From Bacteroidales bacterium UBA5621 (GTDB taxonomy: Bacteria > Bacteroidota > Bacteroidia > Bacteroidales > VadinHA17): a DNA stretch of 21,759 nt. This document shows, one piece after another, positions 16,221 to 21,759 of this stretch. The position numbers and the translations under genes are program-made. The notes beneath the pieces are model-generated. The model did no database searches. It was given only the letters and a program-made list of their open reading frames with translations, and was not told the DNA's origin. Position 1 is the first letter of the stretch; the number at the start of each line of letters is the position of its first letter. Where the stretch lies: positions 1 through 21,759 of the forward strand of contig DIKJ01000206.1 of NCBI GenBank assembly GCA_002424525.1, in the 5' to 3' direction.

Positions 16221-18110
16221 CTATTGGGAATTAAACACGTTAACTGTACCGCGTTTTGCCAGTTCGCGCTCCTTTGACATTTCGAAAATCACCGGTGTGA
16301 CAAGCAGAACGTGTATTGTTGAAGTGAAGAGCCCGCCAATGAGCGGCAGGGTAATCGGAAGCATTACATCGCTCCCGGCACCTGTCGCCCACAATACCGG
16401 GAACAATCCGAACAGTGAGACGGATACTGTCATGATTTTGGGCCTCAGGCGTTTTACTGCCCCCTTAATAACGCCCATCCGTATATCCCCACGTGTCACC
16501 GGTACTGAATTCTCCCTGGACCTGAGCAGTATCTCCTCCATTGCTTCATTCAGGTAGATGGTCATCAGCATTGAAGTCTCTATAGCCATTCCGAAAAGCG
16601 CGATAAAACCCACTGCCACGGCAACGGACATGTTTATATGGTAGAAATAGACAATAAACACACCACCCATCAGTGCAAAGGGTACCGTAATAAGAGTCAG
16701 CAGAGCCTCCTTGAATGAACGGTATGTGAAGTAAACCACAAGGAGGATGATGAAAATGACAATTGGTATTATGACCATCAACCTTCGATTGACACGGATC
16801 TGATTTTCATACTGGCCGCTCCACTCGAGGTAATACCCCTTGGGGAGCGACTTAACCATTTCCTCCAGTCTCTGCTTGCATTCCTTTAATGTGCTGCCAA
16901 GATCCCGGTCCCTCACATTGAACAGCACTGCACCTCGCAGCATAGCATTTTCCGAGGTCACCATCGCCGGCCCTTCGGCCAGGGTAATGTCGGCTACTGC
17001 CGAGAGGGGAATTGGCCCGAAAACCGGACTCTGCACCAGCGTCCGCCTGATCTCCTCAATGCTGTTCCGGTACTCCTGGGCAAAGCGCACGTTAACGTTA
17101 AACCTCTGCCGGCCCTCAACCGTGGTTGTGACGTTTACTCCGCCGAGCGCTGATTCAATGACTCTGTTGACTTCGTCGACGCTGAGCCCGTACCTTCCTA
17201 TTTCTTCGCGGCGCACTGCAATGTCAATGAATTTGCCGCCGGTCACAGGATCAACGTAGAGGTCTGCAACACCCTTTATACCTGACAGGTGATTTCTCAG
17301 TTCGTTTGACAGGAACCATATCGAGTCGAGGTTCTGACCGTAAACCTTTAACCCGACGTCTGTACGCACCCCTGTGGATAGCATATTAATACGGTTTATG
17401 ATCGGCTGGGTCCACCCGTTGACAACACCCGGTATCTGGAGCCGGGCATTCATTTCCAGAAGAAGGTCCTCCTTAGTCATGCCGGGCCGCCATTCGTCCC
17501 TGGGTTTAAGAAGGATGATCGTTTCGATCATGCTTATCGGAGAGTTGTCAGTCGCGCTGTTCGCCCTGCCAGCTTTGCCCAAAACGTTTTCGACCTCCGG
17601 AAAAGACTTTATGATCTTGTCCTGAACCTGAAGAATCCTCTTGATCTCACTGTTGGAGACGTCAGGAAGGGTGACAGGCATAAACAGCAATGATCCCTCA
17701 TCTAGCGGTGGTATAAACTCAGTACCCATTCTGAATAACAGCGGAATGGTTATGATCAGGGCGGCCAGGTTTATTCCAAGGGTTGTCTTCCTGTACCTGA
17801 GACATGCCCTGAGTACCGGAGTATAGATACGTTCACTGAAGCGGGTGACCGGGTTGGCTGTTTCCTTCTTGAGCTTTCCCTTAAGAAAGAAACTGATCAG
17901 CACCGGTGTGAATGTAATTGCCAGAAAAGCATCTACCAGCAGGATGAAAGTTTTTGTAAATGCCAGCGGATGGAACATCTTTCCCTCCATTCCGGTCAGC
18001 ATGAATACCGGAAGAAACGACGAAACAACAACAATGGTCGAGTAAAACACTCCCGGACCTACCTGTTTGGAGGCTTTTTCAATGATGTGGTCCCTGCGCT
18101 CCTTTTTCAT
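16221..18110 (-). CDS. cusA: CusA-type RND Cu/Ag efflux pump, C-terminal part
   Basis: 629 aa covering the RND pump from just before TM5 to the C-terminus, including the second periplasmic porter region and TM7-TM12. It matches E. coli CusA from its ASVEVGPALF region onward. The three periplasmic methionines that bind Cu(I)/Ag(I) in CusA (M573, M623, M672) are all present as M144 (LLFMPVTLP), M194 (SPISMIET) and M243 (NRINMLSTG). The proton-relay partners E939 and K984 appear as E511 and K558. These points support Cu/Ag rather than Zn/Co/Cd (CzcA) specificity. The start ATG overlaps the stop of the N-terminal part in an ATGA, with no Shine-Dalgarno visible, as in translational coupling. It must associate with the other half to work. 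A sequencing or assembly frameshift is the main alternative to a real split. Confidence 0.92.
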   Translation of the reverse strand: MKKERRDHIIEKASKQVGPGVFYSTIVVVSSFLPVFMLTGMEGKMFHPLAFTKTFILLVDAFLAITFTPVLISFFLKGKLKKETANPVTRFSERIYTPVLRACLRYRKTTLGINLAALIITIPLLFRMGTEFIPPLDEGSLLFMPVTLPDVSNSEIKRILQVQDKIIKSFPEVENVLGKAGRANSATDNSPISMIETIILLKPRDEWRPGMTKEDLLLEMNARLQIPGVVNGWTQPIINRINMLSTGVRTDVGLKVYGQNLDSIWFLSNELRNHLSGIKGVADLYVDPVTGGKFIDIAVRREEIGRYGLSVDEVNRVIESALGGVNVTTTVEGRQRFNVNVRFAQEYRNSIEEIRRTLVQSPVFGPIPLSAVADITLAEGPAMVTSENAMLRGAVLFNVRDRDLGSTLKECKQRLEEMVKSLPKGYYLEWSGQYENQIRVNRRLMVIIPIVIFIILLVVYFTYRSFKEALLTLITVPFALMGGVFIVYFYHINMSVAVAVGFIALFGMAIETSMLMTIYLNEAMEEILLRSRENSVPVTRGDIRMGVIKGAVKRLRPKIMTVSVSLFGLFPVLWATGAGSDVMLPITLPLIGGLFTSTIHVLLVTPVIFEMSKERELAKRGTVNVFNSQ

Positions 18111-19414
18111 GTGGTAACATGTTTATTGGCATTGGAATCTGTTTCATTACCCGGACCCGGTTCGTCTGCAAGATGCCGGTAAGAATTCTCTACCATGACA
18201 ATTGTGTCGTCAACGATCACCCCGATGGCCAGGATTATGCCGGTAAGCGACATGATATTTGAAGTAATGCCCATGGCATTAAGAATAATGAAGGACACGG
18301 CAATTGATATGGGCATCTGAATCAGGATGATCATTGCACTGCGCCAGTGAAACAGAAAGAGCAGAACCACCACTGATACGGCCAGCATTTCCTCCAGGAG
18401 AGTGCCCTTGACGGATTTTACCGCCTCACGGATTAGTACACTGCGATCATATGCCGTTTTGAATCTCACCCCCTCGGGAAGACCCTTTGCAACTTCTTCC
18501 ATCTTTGCCTTGACTGCTGTGATCACCTTATCGGCGTTCTGATTATAACGCATGACGATTATCCCCCCTACCGCTTCCCCTTCCCCGTTTTCATCGAAAA
18601 TGCCCAACCTCAGGTCACCACCCTCCGCCACACTGCCCACATCACTGATGTAGACAGGGGTGCTGTTGAAGACACCAATAGGAATCTTCTCGATATCGCT
18701 GGTATTCCTTATGTAACCAAGTCCCCGGATAATGTACCCCACATCGGATATCTCCAGTTTGCGGCCGCTGACGTCATTGTTGTTCTCCCGGACAGCATCA
18801 AGTACGTCTGCAAGGGGAATATTGTAATAATTTAACTTATGGGGGTCAACCGATACCTGGTATTGCTTCTGAAAACCGCCAAAGGAAGCTACTTCACTGA
18901 CACCGGGAACCGTTTGAAGCGCATATTTCACGTACCAGTCCTGAAGTGTCCTGAGTTCTCCCAGATCATAGCCTCTGCCCTCGAGGGTGTACCAGAAAAT
19001 ATGGCCCACGCCTGTGCCGTCCGGGCCGATTGTCGGTGTGACTCCCGGGGGCAACTGCTGCTGGGCCGAGTTCAGCCTCTCGAGAACCCTTGTCCTTGCC
19101 CAGTAGACATCGGTTCTGTCTTCAAATATCAGGTAAATGAAACTCATGCCGAACATTGAAGTCCCCCTGACTGTCTTTACATCCGGAATTCCCTGGAGAT
19201 TTGATACAAGTGGAAAAGTCACCTGATCTTCAATCACCTGCGGACTTCTGCCTGCCCACTCTGTAAATACTATTACCTGGTTTTCCGAGACATCAGGTAT
19301 GGCATCGATTGGATTTTTACTCAGAGCCATAATCCCCCATCCAAAAAGGGACATTACCAGGATCACTACAAGGAACCTGTTTTTCAGTGAAAATGAGATG
19401 AGCTTTTCAACCAC
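18107..19414 (-). CDS. cusA: CusA-type RND Cu/Ag efflux pump, N-terminal part
   Basis: 435 aa covering TM1, the first periplasmic porter region and TM2-TM4 of an RND heavy-metal pump. TM1 is at about 14-32 and TM2-TM4 at about 343-410. The porter region has the family segments NPIDAIPDVSENQV, QVTFPL, RGTSMFGMSF, IGPDGTGVG and LRTLQDWYVKY. TM4 holds GVIVDDTIVMVEN, with D402 at the position of the CusA proton-relay D405 and M407 at that of M410. After ENSYRHLA the sequence becomes a polar, unconserved tail of about 20 residues and stops at TGA 18107-18109, inside the cytoplasmic loop that joins TM4 to TM5 in intact pumps. The remaining 629 residues are encoded by the next ORF; together they give 1064 aa, a normal CusA length. 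It begins 18 nt after the triple-HMBD gene. Confidence 0.92.
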   Translation of the reverse strand: MVEKLISFSLKNRFLVVILVMSLFGWGIMALSKNPIDAIPDVSENQVIVFTEWAGRSPQVIEDQVTFPLVSNLQGIPDVKTVRGTSMFGMSFIYLIFEDRTDVYWARTRVLERLNSAQQQLPPGVTPTIGPDGTGVGHIFWYTLEGRGYDLGELRTLQDWYVKYALQTVPGVSEVASFGGFQKQYQVSVDPHKLNYYNIPLADVLDAVRENNNDVSGRKLEISDVGYIIRGLGYIRNTSDIEKIPIGVFNSTPVYISDVGSVAEGGDLRLGIFDENGEGEAVGGIIVMRYNQNADKVITAVKAKMEEVAKGLPEGVRFKTAYDRSVLIREAVKSVKGTLLEEMLAVSVVVLLFLFHWRSAMIILIQMPISIAVSFIILNAMGITSNIMSLTGIILAIGVIVDDTIVMVENSYRHLADEPGPGNETDSNANKHVTT

Positions 19415-19432
19415 TTTGCTAAAGATTTTTCA

Positions 19433-19900
19433 CTATTTCTTAACTGTCGTACTATTTGAATCCGGGGCCTTCTTTACAAGGTTCATCCCGCATTTCGGAC
19501 ACTTGTCAGCCTTATCGCTGATTACCTCAGGATGCATGGGACATGTATATTGAACCTTTGCTGCTTCCTTCCTGACCAGATTCATTCCGCAATCAGGACA
19601 TTTGCCCGGTGTATCCTGAACGACCTTGGGATGCATCGGACAGGTATATTGCTCCTTTGCTGCTTCCTTCATGACAAGGCTCATTCCGCATTCAGGACAT
19701 TTACCCGGCTTATCCTTAACAACCTTGGCATGCATCGGGCATACATACACAGGCTTGGCCTGTGGTTTGGGGTAATCCTGGAGGTTATCGAAAGCATCAG
19801 GCCTGCAGAGGGAACAATCATCCTGACTGCTCCCGTAGTTTCCGGAGACAGACATCGTAACTGTTAATAGCAGAATTGTGATTAAGCTTGTTTTTTTCAT
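19433..19900 (-). CDS. Secreted protein with three tandem heavy-metal-binding domains
   Basis: 155 aa with an N-terminal signal peptide (about 1-20), a DDCSLC motif at 27-32, then three heavy-metal-binding domains starting at Y52, Y85 and Y118 with an exact 33-residue period. Each has the pattern Y-x-C-P-M-H, a short acidic turn, K-C-P-x-C-G-M and LVxK, giving two CxxC-type cysteines plus Cys, Met and His ligands per module. The same module heads the HMBD-adaptor downstream and many CusB and CopA proteins. It is the first gene of the efflux operon, 18 nt before the CusA N-terminal part. The likely role is to bind or buffer periplasmic Cu(I)/Ag(I) and pass it to the pump (inference from domain and position). 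The gene ends in TAG after a Lys/Ser/Thr-rich tail. Confidence 0.88.
   Translation of the reverse strand: MKKTSLITILLLTVTMSVSGNYGSSQDDCSLCRPDAFDNLQDYPKPQAKPVYVCPMHAKVVKDKPGKCPECGMSLVMKEAAKEQYTCPMHPKVVQDTPGKCPDCGMNLVRKEAAKVQYTCPMHPEVISDKADKCPKCGMNLVKKAPDSNSTTVKK
19469..19747 (-). repeat. Three in-frame 99-nt repeats encoding the metal-binding domains
   Basis: The units run 19747-19649, 19648-19550 and 19549-19469 (the last shorter). The shared DNA is visible on the plus strand as recurring blocks such as TTCATTCCGCA, TCAGGACATTT, CCTTGGGATGCAT and TTTGCTGCTTCCTTC. The near-identity suggests fairly recent internal duplication, or gene conversion between units. Confidence 0.85.
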
Positions 19901-20201
19901 GACAGTAAGTTTTAGTTTATTGCTTCACCCGAAGAAATTGTTAAAAACCTAAATGACAGGGTTAAAATTAGCCCCTGGAAGAGTGCTGCCTGTTAATTTA
20001 AAATTAAATAACCTTTAAGATCTCATTAAGTAACTTCGGGTGAGAATATTTAAAAAGGTGGGATTACAGCCCGGAGCAGGCTCCCGGGGCAGTAACATGT
20101 GAATATTTAAAAGGTGAAGGTGCGGCACGGAGTCAGCTCCCGGAACAATACCTGCTGTGACTTAATAACCGCCTGATGGAAAACCTGAAAAGCATCTGAA
20201 T
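19901..20201. other. Non-coding region upstream of the efflux operon
   Basis: This 301-bp stretch separates the octaheme cytochrome gene (ending at 20202) from the efflux operon start (19900). It holds no supportable ORF. It contains an AT-rich core (19990-20030), two 57-bp tandem units at 20041-20154, and a 10-bp inverted pair, TCACCCGAAG at 19925-19934 and CTTCGGGTGA at 20034-20043, 99 nt apart. It must contain the efflux operon promoter, but I found no TAnnTTTG box on the minus strand, so control may depend on an activator. Confidence 0.6.
20041..20154. repeat. Tandem pair of degenerate 57-bp units, each with a GC-rich hairpin and T-tract
   Basis: Unit 1 is 20041-20097 and unit 2 is 20098-20154. 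Both begin TG(A/T)GAATATTTAAAA(A)GGTG and continue to a CGGAG...CTCCCGG hairpin. Read on the minus strand, each is a GC-rich hairpin followed about 20 nt later by CCTTTT(T)AAATATTC, which resembles a terminator or attenuator behind the cytochrome gene. Spacer bases differ, so the duplication is not recent. Confidence 0.6.
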
Positions 20202-21491
20202 TTAAATGTTCGAATTCTTCCACGTGTATCCATGGGGCCATTTGGCCGTATTTACCGGGACGACTGTATGACAGGCATGGCATCCGATTTTCTTTTCCGG
20301 ATTTGTTCCACCGTGTTCCTCGCTAAATTCATCAATATCGCTTTCACCCCTTGAGCTGTCATGACATACCCCGCAGCTGCCTATTGATTTTATTTCAGAA
20401 GTAAATCCCTGGTATTGTTTAGACTGGTAATTGTCAGATTCAAGTGTCGACGGATATGTTGCATGAGGGCTCCCATGGCATGCGGTACAGTGAAGGCCTC
20501 CGTGCCCTGACGAATTCCTGTATAATGCAGCACCTGTGCTGACCTCTGACACCCCTGTATGACAGGATGCACAGGCAGGCTCAGTTACCCATGGAACACG
20601 CCCGGACCCGATTGTGGATGCGACATTCGCCATGGTACCATGGCAGGTTGTGCAATTGCCGTTATCAGAAGTATGACTGATACTCCTGTTGCATTTCGTT
20701 GTTGGTCCGGGGTGGCAGTCATAACACCCTATTCCCGGTTTTGATGCATGTGAACCATGAATAGCACGTGAAAGATACATCTCAGGCCCTGTATTTATAC
20801 CCAGGGCGGGACTGGGATGACACGATGCGCACAAAACAGGCCTGTTGGATGCAACGGAAAAATTAGTACCATGTTCTGAATCATGCTCGGATAATATGTC
20901 ATCAAAAGCATTAGTACCGTGACATTTTGCACAGTTGATTTCATCAGAGGTCGGGACAGTGGCCTTTGTCCGGGCTACTACACTGTTATTTCCGTCAGTT
21001 ACTGTAACTTCAATGATCTGGTAAGGATCCCAGACCCCGTTATCATAAACGGGAACAACAGGAATTCCTTCAGCAATATAATAGTTGTCATTTACCGTCA
21101 TATTTCCGGTGAGCCCGTTCCCCGTCAGACCAATGTCTCCTGGAAGAGTTGTTCCAAAAAGCTTTAACGAGTTATCCCAAAAACCTCCGTATGACCTTTT
21201 ATTGGCAGATGTTGAGTTATTGGTCAGCTTATATGACACTGTAATTCCGGTTGTTACAATCTCCGGAAGCTCTCCCCTTCTGACGACCTGCACAAGGACA
21301 TTATTATAGGGTGGCAAAATAACGAGCTTGTCATAAGTCGGATTCAGACAGTGCATGCCAAGGTCATTCCAGGCAAAAACCGCATATTCTCCCTCTGAAC
21401 CGGGTGGAACATTGTTTGATTTCGAACATCCGGTAAATGCAGCTATTATAATGCAAACAGAAATCAACTGACTATTTCTTAACAGCTTCAT
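20202..21491 (-). CDS. Octaheme c-type cytochrome lipoprotein
   Basis: 429 aa. The N-terminus has a hydrophobic signal ending FTGC with C22, so a lipoprotein is likely. A non-heme domain follows (about 34-180) with the FAWNDLGMHC motif near 39-48, known to me from multiheme proteins of Geobacter and similar bacteria. From 187 on there are eight CxxCH heme sites: C187, C221, C256, C280, C307, C335, C373 and C404. Extra histidines (HDSEHG, IHGSH, EEHGG) probably act as distal ligands. It is not a recognisable nitrite, hydroxylamine or tetrathionate enzyme; no catalytic lysine-type CxxCK is seen. It is probably a periplasmic or surface electron-transfer protein. It lies 301 nt upstream of the copper efflux operon on the same strand, with terminator-like units between, so it is probably a separate transcript. 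Start ATG 21489-21491. Confidence 0.9.
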   Translation of the reverse strand: MKLLRNSQLISVCIIIAAFTGCSKSNNVPPGSEGEYAVFAWNDLGMHCLNPTYDKLVILPPYNNVLVQVVRRGELPEIVTTGITVSYKLTNNSTSANKRSYGGFWDNSLKLFGTTLPGDIGLTGNGLTGNMTVNDNYYIAEGIPVVPVYDNGVWDPYQIIEVTVTDGNNSVVARTKATVPTSDEINCAKCHGTNAFDDILSEHDSEHGTNFSVASNRPVLCASCHPSPALGINTGPEMYLSRAIHGSHASKPGIGCYDCHPGPTTKCNRSISHTSDNGNCTTCHGTMANVASTIGSGRVPWVTEPACASCHTGVSEVSTGAALYRNSSGHGGLHCTACHGSPHATYPSTLESDNYQSKQYQGFTSEIKSIGSCGVCHDSSRGESDIDEFSEEHGGTNPEKKIGCHACHTVVPVNTAKWPHGYTWKNSNI

Positions 21492-21634
21492 CTTATTTGG
21501 TTTTAATCATACATGCACCCCAATAAAGCACCGTTTCTGACTACCCTCTTATCAAATCTGAAATTCAATGATTTAGGGCAAGTATAAAGGTATTGCCTGT
21601 CCTTGAGTAAAAGGTTAAGTCATGATTAATTTTT

Positions 21635-21653
21635 AATTAACCGTTGGTTAATT
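21635..21653. promoter_or_regulatory. Perfect 8-bp inverted repeat upstream of the cytochrome gene
   Basis: AATTAACC, a GTT spacer, then GGTTAATT: a perfect inverted repeat 144 bp upstream of the cytochrome start in an otherwise non-coding stretch (21492-21759). It could be an operator for a dimeric regulator, or a chance AT-rich palindrome. No regulator is identified. Confidence 0.3.
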
Positions 21654-21735
21654 GCCATGATGGTGAGAAAGACCTTCTGAGGCTGAGGTATAAAGGTTTG
21701 CAGTGGTACCAGTGCCCTGCCGCCCGGTGAAAAGA

Positions 21736-21759
21736 AGAGGCTGCCCGGACAGGACAGCC
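21736..21759. terminator. Hairpin cut by the window edge, inverted near-copy of 406-432
   Basis: The 24 bases match the reverse complement of the 406-432 hairpin at 23 positions. GGCTGCCC can pair with GGACAGCC with one C/A mismatch around a GGACA-type loop. The element runs off the window, so a following T-run cannot be checked. Confidence 0.45.

Noticed and set aside
16221..18110. CzcA-type Zn/Co/Cd pump
   Set aside because: All three CusA methionine positions are present and TM4 reads VDDTIVMVEN as in Cu/Ag pumps, not the CzcA acidic TM4 pattern.
16221..19414. Two separate RND pumps (MdtBC-like pair) instead of a split one
   Set aside because: The two ORFs do not repeat each other; they cover complementary parts of one CusA, with TM1-TM4 in the first and TM5 onward in the second.
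20041..20154. CRISPR-like array
   Set aside because: There are only two contiguous degenerate units with no unique spacers and no cas genes.

Overview
The window most likely comes from a Bacteroidota bacterium, probably an environmental Bacteroidales-type lineage. The grounds are a type IX secretion (T9SS) C-terminal sorting domain on the large oxidase, a FISUMP-family secreted protein, TAnnTTTG-type -7 promoter boxes upstream of two regulators, and the near absence of Shine-Dalgarno sequences. No RNA genes, insertion sequences, phage genes or CRISPR arrays were seen.

Layout. (1) 1-610: the 3' end of an unrecognised plus-strand gene, followed by several hairpins including a strong terminator. 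(2) 611-6774, minus strand: a signalling operon read right to left, made of a 1263-aa membrane PAS/GAF histidine kinase, an Rcp1-like stand-alone receiver and a receiver-first histidine kinase. (3) 6892-8373, plus strand and divergent from the kinases: two tandem OmpR-type response regulators, about 70% identical and both 225 aa. A bidirectional terminator at 8437-8471 closes this arm. (4) 8490-13476, minus strand: a 1389-aa secreted CotA-like multicopper oxidase with Ig-like, dockerin-like, cohesin-like and T9SS domains, preceded by a FISUMP protein. (5) 13740-19900, minus strand: a compact Cu/Ag efflux operon. In transcription order it encodes a small secreted protein with three heavy-metal-binding domains, a CusA-type RND pump split into two ORFs that overlap by ATGA, a CusB adaptor carrying its own metal-binding domain, and a second lipoprotein-type CusB adaptor. 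(6) 19901-20201: a non-coding region with two tandem 57-bp hairpin units. (7) 20202-21491, minus strand: an octaheme c-type cytochrome lipoprotein. (8) 21492-21759: non-coding, ending in a hairpin that is the inverted near-copy of one at 406-432.

How the genes may work together (inference). The locus reads as a copper/silver homeostasis island with its own signalling genes. The triple-HMBD protein and the HMBD-adaptor would collect periplasmic Cu(I)/Ag(I), the split CusA with its two adaptors would export it, and the T9SS-exported multicopper oxidase could oxidise Cu(I) or phenolic or Mn substrates at the surface. The paired OmpR regulators and the neighbouring kinases are candidate controllers. 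No outer-membrane CusC/TolC channel gene is present. The most unusual points are the split CusA with a complete three-methionine site, the paired adaptors, the chimeric T9SS multicopper oxidase and the duplicated response regulator.
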